Source: Phycisphaerales bacterium (GTDB taxonomy: Bacteria; Planctomycetota; Phycisphaerae; UBA1845; Fen-1342). From it: a DNA stretch of 64,000 bases. The stretch covers positions 3,782,001 to 3,846,000 of the forward strand of contig JADJXS010000001.1 in NCBI GenBank assembly GCA_016710275.1, read 5' to 3'. Under the pieces are notes generated by a model. It was not told where the DNA came from. It saw nothing but the letters and a program-made list of their open reading frames with translations, and did no database searches. A program made the translations under genes and the position numbers. Numbering within the stretch: position 1 is the stretch's first letter; each line of letters begins with the position of its first letter. Positions 43,517 to 53,387 of the stretch are shown piece after piece.

Positions 43517-44263
43517 TTGATCCCACCCCGCCCGCCGCGCCGGCCGCTGTCGCTCTCGATTACCTTCCCCTGCTACAACGAGGAGGCGAACGTCGAGCGC
43601 ATGACCCGCGCTTCGCTGGAGGTCGCGGCGCGCGTGGCGGCCGATTACGAGGTCGTGATCGTCAACGACGGCAGCCGCGACCGCACCGGCGAAATCGCCG
43701 ATCGACTGGCGGCGGAACATCCGGACGTGGTGCGGGTCGTGCACAACCGGCGGAACAAGGGTTATGGCGGAGCGCTCAAGGCGGGGTTTCTGGCCTGCCG
43801 CAAGGAATGGGTGTTCTACACGGACGGGGATGCGCAGTTCGATCTCAACGAGCTGCCGCTGCTGCTGCCGCTGCTGGAGCAGTACGACATCGTGACCTGT
43901 TTTCGCAAGAACCGCCGCGACCCCTTTCATCGCAAGCTCAACGCGGCGATGTGGGGGGCGCTGGTGAACCTGCTGTTCGGCCTGCGCATCCGCGACGTGG
44001 ACTGCGCTTTCAAGATTTACCCGCGGCACCTGTTCGAGACGATCTCGATGGAGAGCGACAGCGCCCTGATCGACACGGAGGTGCTGGCCAAGGCCCGCAA
44101 CCTGGGCTACTCCATGACGCAACTGGGGGTGACGCACTACCCGCGCACGGCCGGCACGCAGACCGGGGCAAAGCTCAGCTCCATCATCAAGGCATTCCGC
44201 GAGCTGTTTCGACTGTACGGGCGCATCCGACGCGAAGGACGCAGCGCCGGCGGACGGGGCTGA
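43517..44263 (+). CDS. GT2 glycosyltransferase, DPM1/polyprenyl-phosphate type
   Basis: A 248-aa cytoplasmic GT-A enzyme that probably moves a sugar from a nucleotide donor to polyprenyl phosphate. Motifs: ITFPCYNEEANVE, VIVNDGSRDRTGEIAD, NKGYGGALKAGF and the metal-binding YTDGDAQFD. The DVDCAFKIYPR segment is typical of dolichyl/undecaprenyl-phosphate mannosyl- or glucosyltransferases. No C-terminal membrane helices are present. TTG 43517 is used because GGAGAG lies nine bases upstream and the family motif starts soon after. It follows the phosphoesterase-like gene by 21 bases. Confidence 0.88.
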   Translation: MIPPRPPRRPLSLSITFPCYNEEANVERMTRASLEVAARVAADYEVVIVNDGSRDRTGEIADRLAAEHPDVVRVVHNRRNKGYGGALKAGFLACRKEWVFYTDGDAQFDLNELPLLLPLLEQYDIVTCFRKNRRDPFHRKLNAAMWGALVNLLFGLRIRDVDCAFKIYPRHLFETISMESDSALIDTEVLAKARNLGYSMTQLGVTHYPRTAGTQTGAKLSSIIKAFRELFRLYGRIRREGRSAGGRG

Positions 44264-44382
44264 GGACGGTCGGTCGCATCGGCGGCGGCGGGAGACGCAG
44301 ACGCGTGTGGCACAAGATGATTGGCCGCAAGCGTGCCGACGCCGGGGTGCCCTGCCGCAATCGCATCGCGTAGGATCACCGC

Positions 44383-44856
44383 ATGCACGACGATGACCGA
44401 TTCATGCAGGCCGCGATCGACGCCGCCCGGCGGGGGCTGGCGCTGGGTCAGTCGCCCTTTGGTGCGGCGATTTTCCGGGGCGATGACCTGGTTTTCGCGG
44501 GGCACAACCAGGTCTGGCTGCGCGGCGATCCGACGGCGCACGCTGAAGTCGTCGCCATCGGCGGGGCGGCGCGGGCGCTGGCCCGGATCGAGCTTTCGGG
44601 CTGCCGGCTTTACTCCACCTGCGAGCCATGCCCGATGTGTGCGGCGGCGATTCACTGGGCGCGGCTCGACGCCGTCGCCTATGGCGCGACCATCGCGGAC
44701 GCGGCGGCGGCCGGATTCAACGAGCTGCATGTGTCCATCGGCGATCTGTATGAGCGCGGCGGCAGCCGGGTGCGGGTTGCTGCGGGTGTGGCGCGCGAGG
44801 CGTGCGCAGCGCTGTTCGCGGAGTGGATGGCGGATCAGAAGCGGCGGGCGTATTGA
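44383..44856 (+). CDS. Cytidine-deaminase-family enzyme, guanine deaminase-like
   Basis: A 157-aa zinc deaminase. H53AE55 (TAHAEVVAI) holds the zinc His and catalytic Glu, and P82CPMC86 holds the two zinc cysteines (TCEPCPMCAAAIHWAR). The segment VAYGATIADAAAAGFNELHV after the zinc site resembles the C-terminal swapped region of bacterial guanine deaminases rather than tRNA adenosine deaminase TadA, so purine catabolism is the better guess. TadA cannot be fully excluded. ATG 44383 is the only sensible start. It is convergent with the GT2 gene at 44905. Confidence 0.85.
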   Translation: MHDDDRFMQAAIDAARRGLALGQSPFGAAIFRGDDLVFAGHNQVWLRGDPTAHAEVVAIGGAARALARIELSGCRLYSTCEPCPMCAAAIHWARLDAVAYGATIADAAAAGFNELHVSIGDLYERGGSRVRVAAGVAREACAALFAEWMADQKRRAY

Positions 44857-44904
44857 GGCGCGGGGCGGTGGCGCGCCGGGCGAGCATCGAGCGATTTCGG
44901 TGCG

Positions 44905-45606
44905 TCAGTCCACGAAAGCGAAGTACACGATGCAGAACATCGCCTTCACGCCGTCCTTCCACGTGATCTTCTTGCCCTCGTCGTAGCTGCGGCCGTAGTA
45001 GCTGATGCCCACTTCATACACCCGCCATCGGCCGCGGGCGATCTTGGCCGTCACTTCCGGCTCCACGCCGAAGCGGTTGCTGCGGATGCGGATCGGCTTG
45101 ATGACCTCCCGCCGGAAGACCTTGTAGCAGGTCTCCATGTCGGTGAGGTTCAGGTTCGTGAACATGTTCGACAGCGTCGTCAGGAAGCGGTTGCCGAGGT
45201 AGTGCCAGTAGTAATGCACGCGGTGCTCATCCCCACCGGCGAAGCGCGAGCCGTAGACCACGTCCGCCCGGCCGTCGAGGATCGGCTTGAGCAGCTTGGG
45301 ATATTCGTTCGGGTCGTACTCGAGGTCCGCATCCTGCACGATGATGATGTCGCCGGCCGCCTGCTCAAAGCCGGTGCGCAGCGCGGCCCCCTTGCCCTGG
45401 TTCACGGCGTGTTTGACGACGCGGATGTTCGCGCCGGGGAATTCCTCCGGAATCCGCTGGTAGAGGTCCAGCGTGCCGTCGCGCGAGCAGTCGTCGACGA
45501 GGATGACCTCGCGATCGATGCTGATCGGCGAGGCCAGCACGCGCCGCACGATCTCGAAGAGCGTGCCCTTCTCGTTGTACACCGGGATGACGATGCTCAG
45601 CAGCAT
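44905..45606 (-). CDS. GT2 glycosyltransferase, DPM1-like
   Basis: A 233-aa GT-A enzyme beginning MLLSIVIPVYNEKGTL. It has VDDCSRDGTLD, VNQGKGAALRTGF and the metal motif QDADLEYDPNEY, then GSRFAGG. Segments LTDMETCYKVFRREV and NRFGVEPEVTAK match bacterial polyprenyl-phosphate sugar transferases. It has no membrane domain and is a close paralogue in type, not in sequence, of the enzyme at 43517. It starts 39 bases after the unknown gene at 45646 on the same strand. Confidence 0.89.
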   Translation of the reverse strand: MLLSIVIPVYNEKGTLFEIVRRVLASPISIDREVILVDDCSRDGTLDLYQRIPEEFPGANIRVVKHAVNQGKGAALRTGFEQAAGDIIIVQDADLEYDPNEYPKLLKPILDGRADVVYGSRFAGGDEHRVHYYWHYLGNRFLTTLSNMFTNLNLTDMETCYKVFRREVIKPIRIRSNRFGVEPEVTAKIARGRWRVYEVGISYYGRSYDEGKKITWKDGVKAMFCIVYFAFVD

Positions 45607-45645
45607 AGGCCCAATTCGCTCCAGTAAGACGGTGGCGGCCGCGCG

Positions 45646-46251
45646 TCAGGTCGTGGCGGACAGCATCGGGAACATCGCCACGTCCCCGGACAAAACCACC
45701 TGCCGGATCTGGGCACGCAGCGTCCGCAGCGGCAGCCGCCACAGCCGCCGCGCCATCGGCGGCAGCCCTTCCGACGGCAACGGCTCGGCCAGCACATCCA
45801 GCAAGCGCCGCTCCCGCGCGAATCGATCAAACTGCGGCCGCCGAAATTCCTCCCACGTGTCCAGCAGAACCGGCAAGAGCGCCGCGCCGCGCCGCGCGGT
45901 CAGGTTCAGCCCCGCGAAAACCAGCAAGGCCGCCGATTGCAGGGCCGCGTCGGCGTGGTGGGCGATCATGAAATGCCGCACACCGGTGGCAACCCGCCCG
46001 CGGTCAAAGCACGCGCAGCCGCGCAGATAGCGAGCGGCCGGGCACCGCGGATGCGCCGCGAGGCGCTCGTCCAGACGCGCTTCGAGACGATCGCTCCCGG
46101 CGCGGAACAGTGCGGCCAGCTCTTCGTATAAATCCTGCAAGGGCAATGCCTTGTGTGCGGATAGGCGGCGGGCGGCCCGCCCGATAGACCGGAGGCTATC
46201 CCGCCGCGTCCGCCGCGTCAACGTCCGGAATTGTGCCAGGGCGGCATCCAA
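45646..46251 (-). CDS. Hypothetical helical protein (about 201 aa)
   Basis: Not recognised. The sequence is Arg/Ala/Leu-rich and predicted all-helical, with a possible repeat-like part (ERLAAHPRCPAARYLRGCACF) reminiscent of TPR proteins. The start is uncertain: TTG 46251 has a GGGGA site and gives a plausible N-terminus. The frame is open to 46452, but that region is probably the promoter area of the divergent giant gene. It lies immediately upstream of a GT2 gene on the same strand. Confidence 0.5.
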   Translation of the reverse strand: MDAALAQFRTLTRRTRRDSLRSIGRAARRLSAHKALPLQDLYEELAALFRAGSDRLEARLDERLAAHPRCPAARYLRGCACFDRGRVATGVRHFMIAHHADAALQSAALLVFAGLNLTARRGAALLPVLLDTWEEFRRPQFDRFARERRLLDVLAEPLPSEGLPPMARRLWRLPLRTLRAQIRQVVLSGDVAMFPMLSATT

Positions 46252-46430
46252 CCGGTCCCCTGCTCGACCTTTTCCGGACGTGGGGCATGAATGTGGGAAC
46301 TTGACGCCGCCCCGACGCTCGAAATTGCACACTTCGCGTAGGACTCGATTGTGCGCCAAACGGCGCAGCGTGCAGCCGACCCGCCCGTCTCGTCGGCCGG
46401 CCGCACGGAATCGCAACTGGGGGATCCGAC

Positions 46431-49400
46431 ATGAGCCGTTCGAACGATTCACTTCCGCCGCAGAATCCGTCCCATGACACGGGCAACCCGCCCGCAGACT
46501 CGCGGCCGGCCCGTCAGCGGCGCCGCGAGGCCGGCTTCCGCGTGGAGACGCTGGAGCAGCGGATCCTGATGTCCGCTACGTGGGCGGATGCGGAGACGGG
46601 TGAGGCGCAATCGGGGGCGACCGGCGACGCGGACGTCTACAGCGGCTCGAACAATGACGACGTCGCGGACGGCGGCGGCGGCAATGACGTGATGAGCGGC
46701 GGGAACGGCAACGACACGCTGTTCGGCGGGGACGGACACGACCTGCTCGAAGGTGGAAACGGCAACGACATCCTGCACGGTGGTGCGGGCAACGACACGC
46801 TCAAGGGCGGCAACGGCAACGATCAGCTCTTCGGCGGGGACGGGAATGATCGGCTCGAGGGCGGAAAGGGCAATGACGTTCTGCAGGGGGGAGACGGCAA
46901 CGACGTGCTGAAGGGCGGAAGCGGCCATGACGAGCTGCTCGGCGGCGACGGCAACGACGTGCTCGAGGGCGGCAGCGGCAATGACGTCATGCAGGGGGGG
47001 ACCGGAGACGACGTGCTCAAGGGCGGCAGCGGCAACGACGTTCTGCACGGCGGATCGGGCAACGACACGCTGTACGGCGGAAAGGGCAATGACGTGCTCG
47101 ACGCCGGCGGCGGACGCGACGTGATATTCGGCGAGCAGGGGAACGACACGTTCCGCTTCTCGAACCCGCAGGACGGCGACATCTACCGCGTCTCGGGCGG
47201 ACAGGGCACGGACACGATCGAACTCACGGGCTATGACAGCAGCCAGGCGGTGATGTCGCAGGGGCGGATCGACGTGACCACGTCGGACGGATCCAGCTTC
47301 ACCATTCATCACAGCGGGGTTGAGAAGGTCGAGTTCGCCAACACGTCGCTCACGCCTGCGACGCACAGCAGCGATGCGGCGATGCAGAGCGCAGCGGCCG
47401 CGCATGCGGCAGACGCCGATATCGACGTGACCACCTCATTCGAAGATTCCGGCATCACCGACGCCAATGAAGACGCCTCCGACGCGGCCGCCGCCAACGT
47501 TGCGCCGGTCGCCGACGCCGGCGCGGACATGACCGCGGACGCGGGGCAGGCGGTCACGCTCAGTGCGTCCAACTCCTTCGACTGGGACAATGCCGACACG
47601 CTGACGTTCGAATGGGTGCAGACCGGCGGGCCGGCGGTGGAGCTGTCCGACCCGACCGCGGCGAGCCCGACTTTCACCGCTCCCTCGGGCGTTACGAACA
47701 CGGACGTGACGTTTGAGCTGCGCGTCAGCGACGGGCAGGCCGTCAGCACCGACGTCGTGATCGTACACGTCAACGCCGCCGACCAGGCCCCATCAGCCGA
47801 CGCCGGACCGGACATGCACGTCAGCGAGGGCGAGGAAGTGCAGCTCAAGGGCAGCGCGACCGATCCGGAGGGGCAGTCGCTGACGTATGAGTGGGTACAG
47901 ACCGGCGGGCCGGCGGTCGAACTGTCCGATCCGCATGCGGCCAGCCCGACCTTCACCGCGCCGAACCTGGCGGGCGATGCGCGGGTTACGTTCGAGCTGC
48001 GCGTCAGCGACGGCACGCACACGAGTGTGGACACCGTGGCCGTTGACATCAGCGCGGAGTCCGAGACGCCCGTCGCCGACGCCGGGGCGGACCTGCGCGT
48101 CTACGAAGGACAGTCGGTTGGATTGAGCGCGCTGGGCAGCAGCGACGCGGACACGGATGACGTGCTTTCCTACGGCTGGAAGCAGGTCGGCGGACCCGCC
48201 GTGAATCTCGACAATGCCTCCTCGGCGACGCCCAGCTTTACCGCGCCGGAGACGACCGGGCTGACGAAGCTGACGTTTGAAGTGACGGTGACGGATGCGG
48301 CGGGCAACACGCACGTCGACACCGTGGAAGTGACGGTCGCCGATCCGCAGGTCGAGGCGCAGGTGGCGGCGATGAACTACACACAGTTCCGCCATCTGAG
48401 CGGCGAGCAGGCCGATTACCTGACGCCGGCGCAGATCGCGACCATCCCCAGCAGCGACTGGTTCGCGACGATGAGCGCCGAAGCGCGCGGCTCGCTCGAT
48501 GAGGCGCAGGTGCAGGCGCTCAACACCGCCAAGATCAACATCGGGCACCTGACCCCCGAGCAGCGCGAGTGGCTCACCGATGGGCAGATTCAGCAACTGC
48601 CGTATACGAACTTCCGCTACCTGGATGCGGAGGGCGTCGATTCGCTGACGCCGGCGCAGATCGCGACCATCCCCAGCAGCGACTGGTTCGCAACGATGAG
48701 CGCTGAAGCGCGCGGCTCGCTCGACGAGGCGCAGGTGCAGGCGCTCAACACCGCCAAGATCAACATCGGGCACCTGACCCCCGAGCAGCGCGAGTGGCTC
48801 ACCGATCAGCAGATTCAGCAACTGCCGTATACCAACTTCCGCTACCTGGATGCGGAAGGCGTCGATTCGCTGACGCCGGCGCAGATCGCGACCATCCCCA
48901 GCAGCGACTGGTTCGCGACGATGAGCGCCGAGGCGCGCGGTTCGCTCGACGAAGCGCAGGTGCAGGCGCTCAACACCGCCAAGATCAACATCGGGCACCT
49001 GACCCCCGAGCAGCGCGAGTGGCTCACCGATCAGCAGATTCAGCAACTGCCGTATACGAACTTCCGCTACCTGGACGCCGAGGGCGTCGATTCGCTGACG
49101 CCCGCCCAGGTCGCGACCATCCCCAGCAGCGACTGGTTCGCGACGATGAGCGCCGAGGCGCGCGGTTCGCTCGACGAAGCGCAGGTGCAGGCGCTCAACA
49201 CCGCCAAGATCAACATCGGGCACCTGACCCCCGAGCAGCGCGAGTGGCTCACCGATCAGCAGATTCAGCAACTGCCGTATACGAACTTCCGCTACCTCGA
49301 CGCCGAGGGTGTCGATTCGCTGACGCCGGCGCAGATCGCGACCATCCCCAGCAGCGACTGGTTCGCGACGATGAGCGCTGATGCGCGCGGCTCACTCGAT

Positions 49401-52274
49401 GAGGCGCAGGTACAGGCCCTCAACACCGCCAAGATCAACATCGGGCACCTGACCCCCGAGCAGCGCGACTGGCTCACCGATCAGCAGATTCAGCAACTGC
49501 CGTACACCAACTTCCGCTACCTCGACGCCGAGGGTGTCGATTCGCTGACGCCGGCGCAGATCGCGACCATCCCCAGCAGCGACTGGTTCGCGACCATGAG
49601 CGCCGAAGCGCGCGGCTCACTCGATGAAGCGCAGGTGCAGGCGCTCAACTCCGCCAAGATCAACATCGGGCACCTGACCCCCGAGCAGCGCGAGTGGCTC
49701 ACCGATGAGCAGATTCAGCAACTGCCCTATACGAACTTCCGTTACCTGGACGCCGAGGGCGTCGATTCGCTGACGCCGGCGCAGATCGCGACCATCCCCA
49801 GCAGCGACTGGTTCGCGACGATGAGCGCCGAGGCGCGCGGTTCGCTCGACGAAGCGCAGGTGCAGGCGCTCAACACCGCCAAGATCAACATCGGGCACCT
49901 GACCCCCGAGCAGCGCGAGTGGCTCACCGATCAGCAGATTCAGCAACTGCCGTATACGAACTTCCGTTACCTGGATGCGGAAGGCGTCGATTCGCTGACG
50001 CCGGCGCAGATCGCGACCATCCCCAGCAGCGACTGGTTCGCGACGATGAGCGCCGAAGCGCGCGGCTCGCTCGACGAAGCGCAGGTGCAGGCCCTCAACA
50101 CCGCCAAGATCAACATCGGGCACCTGACCCCCGAGCAGCGCGAGTGGCTCACCGATCAGCAGATTCAGCAACTGCCGTATACGAACTTCCGCTATGTGCC
50201 CGCCGACCGCATTCCCGACCTGACCACTGCGCAGATCGGCACGATTCCCAGCGGTGACTGGTTCAACACGCTCTCGACGCAACAGCGCGAATCGCTGACG
50301 CATGAGCAGATTCGCGCCCTCAAGCCCGGCCTTTCCGGCGTGGTCTTCAGCGGCGGCGAGAACGCCGACACGCTCAGCGGAAACAGCAACGTCAACCGCA
50401 TCATCGGCGGGGCGGGCGATGACGTGCTCAAGGGCGGCGCCGGCAACGACGTGCTGGAGGGCGGCGCCGGCAGGGACCGTCTCGAGGGTGGCGACGGCCG
50501 CGACTGGCTGATCGGCGGCGGCGGCGGCAACGACACCATGCTCGGCGGCGCGGGCGACGACCGCTTCTCCTTCGAGAACGCCGCAGCCGGAGACGAATAC
50601 ACCGTCGACGGCGGCGCCGATCACGACACGCTCGACCTGTCGGGCTTCAGCAGCCAGGACGTCAAGATCGCCGACGGCCAGGTGATCGTGAAGCTCCCCG
50701 ACGGCGGTGAGTTCACGATCAACCATCAGAACATCGAGACGATCCGTCTCGCCGATACGTCGCTGCTGGTGAACTACAACGACGCGCCGCAGATCAGCGC
50801 CGGCGCCGACCAGAGCGTTCACGAAGGCGACGTCGTCACGCTGTCAGCCTCGGCGACCGACGCGGATGGCGACGAAATCACGTATGAGTGGGTGCAGACC
50901 GGCGGGCCGGCGGTCAGCCTCTCCGACCCGCACGCCGCCAGCCCGACCTTCACCGCGCCGCAGGGCACGCACGACACCGCCATCACCTTTGAGCTGCGCG
51001 TCAGCGACGGCAAAGCCGTCTCCGTGGACAGCGTCACCATCGCCGTCAGCGCGCAGGATGATGCGCCCACGGTTGAGGTCGCCACGCCGGACACGGCCGT
51101 CAGCGGCGGAGTCGTGAACCTCGCGGCCGCCGCATTCGATGCCGATTCGCCGGAGCTGACGTATCAGTGGACGCAGGTCGGCGGGCCGAGCGTCGAGATG
51201 GAGAATGCCGCGCAGGCTTCGCCGAGTTTCACCGCACCGAGCGTCACGGAGCCGACCACGCTGCAATTCCAGGTCGCCGTCAGCGACGGCCACAACACGA
51301 CCACCGAAATCGTCGAGGTGCTCGTGCAGCCGCAGGCGGTTCAGCCGCCCGCGGCGGATGCGCCGGCTGATGAGCCGGTCGCGCAAGCGCCGAGCCATCA
51401 GCCGCCGTCCAATGCGGCGCCGACTCACGTTTCCGGCGAATCGACGACGCCCATTCCGCCGGCGAATGCGCCGCAAGCGCCGTTGCCGACTGGATCGGCC
51501 GTGCCGACTACGCCCTCTGCGCCAACCGCCACGGCCGCGCCCACGGCTTCGTCGTCGCCTTCGGCAACGACGGCGGCCGAGGTGGCAACCAACTCGGCAA
51601 CGCCTGTCGCGGCGGCCGGTACGGGCGCGTCGTCTTCTGATTCCAACGACGGCGGTTGGAGCGGCAACGAAGACCTGCGCGTGTTGAACGCCGCGCCGAC
51701 CATCGCCGGCGTCGAGGTCCGCGACTCGGCCGCCGCCCGTGCCGAGCTGCTGCACCTGAGCGAGGAGCGGCTCGCCGCACAATTCCGCGAGCTGGCCGAG
51801 TCGGCCGACCGCATGGCCGACGAGGTGCTGGATGAGCTTTCGCCGGTGTCCTCCGAGCCGCCGGGGCGGATCGAGCTGCCGAACCTGCCGCCCGATGCGC
51901 GGCTGTCCGACGTGTTCACGGAGTCGCGCCTGGGCGACGCGGTGCGCGGTTTTGCGCCGGATGGTCGGGTTTTGCCGCATACGAACGCCGAATCGCACGT
52001 TTCGGACGCGGGCGGATTGGAGCGCGGCGACGGCAATGATGGGGAGCGCGACACCCGCCCGGGAATGAGGTCGATCGGCGGCCGCGGCTCATCCGAATCG
52101 GGGGGTGATGCCCGACGTGGAGAGGATGCCGACGAGCTGGCGACGGCCGGTGCGACCAGCGGCTTCTGGGCGTCGCTGTGGGGCCTGGTGCGCGGCTGGA
52201 CCGGCACGAACGCCTCGGCGGAGGAAGCCGCCCGCGACGCCGCACGGCGTGAAGAATCGAACCGGCGGCGCTAG
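46431..52274 (+). CDS. Giant RTX/LEPR-XLL surface protein with 75-aa repeats
   Basis: 1947 aa; ATG 46431 after GGGGGA. LEQRILMSA (residues 41-49) is a variant of the planctomycete LEPR-XLL export-associated motif, replacing a classic signal peptide. Residues about 80-245: 18 RTX nonapeptides (GGxGNDxLx), calcium-binding. Residues about 355-645: three PKD/K319-like beta domains (ADAGADM, EWVQTGGPAV, FELRVSDG). Residues 650-1300: nine ~75-aa helical units, seven nearly identical. Residues about 1320-1385: six more RTX units. Then two PKD-like domains (to about 1635), a Pro/Ala/Ser/Thr linker (to about 1740) and an acidic C-terminus. The role is inferred as surface layer or adhesion; RTX-type export by a type I system is possible, but none is encoded here. 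Confidence 0.88.
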   Translation: MSRSNDSLPPQNPSHDTGNPPADSRPARQRRREAGFRVETLEQRILMSATWADAETGEAQSGATGDADVYSGSNNDDVADGGGGNDVMSGGNGNDTLFGGDGHDLLEGGNGNDILHGGAGNDTLKGGNGNDQLFGGDGNDRLEGGKGNDVLQGGDGNDVLKGGSGHDELLGGDGNDVLEGGSGNDVMQGGTGDDVLKGGSGNDVLHGGSGNDTLYGGKGNDVLDAGGGRDVIFGEQGNDTFRFSNPQDGDIYRVSGGQGTDTIELTGYDSSQAVMSQGRIDVTTSDGSSFTIHHSGVEKVEFANTSLTPATHSSDAAMQSAAAAHAADADIDVTTSFEDSGITDANEDASDAAAANVAPVADAGADMTADAGQAVTLSASNSFDWDNADTLTFEWVQTGGPAVELSDPTAASPTFTAPSGVTNTDVTFELRVSDGQAVSTDVVIVHVNAADQAPSADAGPDMHVSEGEEVQLKGSATDPEGQSLTYEWVQTGGPAVELSDPHAASPTFTAPNLAGDARVTFELRVSDGTHTSVDTVAVDISAESETPVADAGADLRVYEGQSVGLSALGSSDADTDDVLSYGWKQVGGPAVNLDNASSATPSFTAPETTGLTKLTFEVTVTDAAGNTHVDTVEVTVADPQVEAQVAAMNYTQFRHLSGEQADYLTPAQIATIPSSDWFATMSAEARGSLDEAQVQALNTAKINIGHLTPEQREWLTDGQIQQLPYTNFRYLDAEGVDSLTPAQIATIPSSDWFATMSAEARGSLDEAQVQALNTAKINIGHLTPEQREWLTDQQIQQLPYTNFRYLDAEGVDSLTPAQIATIPSSDWFATMSAEARGSLDEAQVQALNTAKINIGHLTPEQREWLTDQQIQQLPYTNFRYLDAEGVDSLTPAQVATIPSSDWFATMSAEARGSLDEAQVQALNTAKINIGHLTPEQREWLTDQQIQQLPYTNFRYLDAEGVDSLTPAQIATIPSSDWFATMSADARGSLDEAQVQALNTAKINIGHLTPEQRDWLTDQQIQQLPYTNFRYLDAEGVDSLTPAQIATIPSSDWFATMSAEARGSLDEAQVQALNSAKINIGHLTPEQREWLTDEQIQQLPYTNFRYLDAEGVDSLTPAQIATIPSSDWFATMSAEARGSLDEAQVQALNTAKINIGHLTPEQREWLTDQQIQQLPYTNFRYLDAEGVDSLTPAQIATIPSSDWFATMSAEARGSLDEAQVQALNTAKINIGHLTPEQREWLTDQQIQQLPYTNFRYVPADRIPDLTTAQIGTIPSGDWFNTLSTQQRESLTHEQIRALKPGLSGVVFSGGENADTLSGNSNVNRIIGGAGDDVLKGGAGNDVLEGGAGRDRLEGGDGRDWLIGGGGGNDTMLGGAGDDRFSFENAAAGDEYTVDGGADHDTLDLSGFSSQDVKIADGQVIVKLPDGGEFTINHQNIETIRLADTSLLVNYNDAPQISAGADQSVHEGDVVTLSASATDADGDEITYEWVQTGGPAVSLSDPHAASPTFTAPQGTHDTAITFELRVSDGKAVSVDSVTIAVSAQDDAPTVEVATPDTAVSGGVVNLAAAAFDADSPELTYQWTQVGGPSVEMENAAQASPSFTAPSVTEPTTLQFQVAVSDGHNTTTEIVEVLVQPQAVQPPAADAPADEPVAQAPSHQPPSNAAPTHVSGESTTPIPPANAPQAPLPTGSAVPTTPSAPTATAAPTASSSPSATTAAEVATNSATPVAAAGTGASSSDSNDGGWSGNEDLRVLNAAPTIAGVEVRDSAAARAELLHLSEERLAAQFRELAESADRMADEVLDELSPVSSEPPGRIELPNLPPDARLSDVFTESRLGDAVRGFAPDGRVLPHTNAESHVSDAGGLERGDGNDGERDTRPGMRSIGGRGSSESGGDARRGEDADELATAGATSGFWASLWGLVRGWTGTNASAEEAARDAARREESNRRR
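48378..50330 (+). repeat. 225-bp tandem coding repeat in the giant RTX gene
   Basis: Seven units of exactly 225 bp run from 48603 to 50177 and are highly similar at the DNA level. A diverged first unit (48378-48602) and a diverged partial last unit (50178-50330) flank them. The encoded 75 residues contain LTPAQIATIPSSDW, AEARGSLDEAQVQALN and LTPEQREWLTDQQIQQLP, a helical LTPxQ-type repeat. High identity indicates recent expansion or homogenisation. Copy number may vary between strains and may be collapsed in assemblies. Confidence 0.92.
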
Positions 52275-52787
52275 GCGTAGTCAGAATCGGACCACTGTGT
52301 CAGCATGTGCGGGCTGACGGCGTGCCGCTCAAACGAGCGCTTCGGCAGCGCGAACAGCGGGGCAGCCCTCGATCGGTAGTTGAAGCGGCGGCGTGTGGTC
52401 GGAGGAAAGGGGTGGGCGGGTCGAGCTTTGGGCGTAGGGGGGGGAACTCGACCCGCCCGGCATCAGGGACGCGAGATTCGTTCACACTGGGCCCGTAACG
52501 GCCTGAAATCGCGGCGCGGACCGACGATTCCAGGCATGTCGTCCATGATCACGTTACGAGCCCAGCAGCAAATTCATGGCGTCGCGCGCGCCGGCCGACT
52601 GGGCCGTGGCGCCGGTTTCAGCCGCCCGACGCGCGCTGACGCCGATTTTCCGTCTGGACTCGTCCCACCGCGATAAACCGCGGCGGCATGCGCCCGTTTC
52701 ACTCCGGCCGGGCGCGCCGGTACGACAGATCATTTATTGTTCGATCGCGCGGAGCGCCGCGGAAACCCACTGCGCCGGCCCGGCGAC
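52275..52787. other. Intergenic region after the giant RTX gene
   Basis: 513 bases between convergent genes. Apart from the hairpin at 52414-52458 I see no gene; short open frames here have Arg/Pro/Gly-rich shadow composition. No promoter or RNA was recognised. Confidence 0.4.
52414..52458 (+). terminator. Strong hairpin downstream of the RTX gene
   Basis: Perfect 12-bp inverted repeat GGGCGGGTCGAG / CTCGACCCGCCC with a 21-base loop containing a G-run, 140 bases after the stop. There is no T-tract. It could serve as a terminator for both convergent genes or as a stabilising 3' structure. Confidence 0.4.
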
Positions 52788-53387
52788 TCACTCTTCCCTT
52801 GCCGGCCAGCGCGAGCCGACCGGTTTGCTCCACAGGATCGCCTCGACGTCGTCGCCGCTTGCGCCGCGCAGCCCCCACGACATCAATTCGTTCTCGATGA
52901 TCTCAATCACCAGCGGCAGACGAACCACGCGAAAGCCCAGCGCGATCACCCGCGATTCCACCTCGCCGGCCAGCCCGCGCGCCACCGCGTGCCGCACGCC
53001 GAAGCGATTCTCCAGCAGCCCGACGATTGCCGACTTCCGCCAGGGCACTGCGCCGCGCTTCACCCGGGCGGGGTCGAAGACCCGCAGGCGGCCGCGCGAA
53101 TCCGAGCGCCGCCGCCTGTGCGACTCCAGGGCCTCCGCTGCACCTTCGAGATGCGTGCGCCGCAGCACGGCCGTCACGCACTCGAACAGGTACTCCGTCG
53201 AGAGTGTGCGCGGATCAAGCTGTTCGGCCAGGTGCATGCCGACCGCCCGCGCCAACGGACCGGCCAGTTCGACCTCGCAACCGCCCTCGGACAGCCCGAT
53301 CCGCAGGCAGCGCCGCAGCTTGGCCTCGCTGAAGCGCTCAGCCGCTCCGCCGGCCTTGGCGATCACAACCCGCGCCGCTTCGCTCAC
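52788..53387 (-). CDS. ATP-cone-like protein overlapping nrdR
   Basis: 199 aa. The first ~85 residues resemble an ATP-cone nucleotide-binding domain (VVIAKAGGAAERFSEAKLRR ..., LSTEYLFECVTAVLRR). A C-terminal part may hold a second, decayed cone-like copy (RVFDPARVKRGAVPWRKSAI). No ribonucleotide-reductase catalytic region is present. GTG 53387 overlaps the nrdR stop by four bases (GTGA), so it is translated directly after NrdR, which itself regulates through an ATP-cone. A co-regulatory or heteromeric role is a reasonable inference; family membership is only moderately certain. Confidence 0.6.
   Translation of the reverse strand: MSEAARVVIAKAGGAAERFSEAKLRRCLRIGLSEGGCEVELAGPLARAVGMHLAEQLDPRTLSTEYLFECVTAVLRRTHLEGAAEALESHRRRRSDSRGRLRVFDPARVKRGAVPWRKSAIVGLLENRFGVRHAVARGLAGEVESRVIALGFRVVRLPLVIEIIENELMSWGLRGASGDDVEAILWSKPVGSRWPAREE

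Noticed and set aside
46669..47160. Short direct DNA repeats as a CRISPR or VNTR
   Set aside because: They are explained as 27-bp codons for RTX nonapeptides in a long open frame.
47793..50822. Long minus-strand frames (492 and 401 codons) opposite the giant RTX gene
   Set aside because: They exist because the 225-bp repeat is open on both strands. The sense frame has RTX, PKD-like and LEPR motifs.
52380..52676. Small plus-strand gene after the RTX protein
   Set aside because: It overlaps the hairpin, has no ribosome site and its composition is Arg/Gly/Pro-rich.
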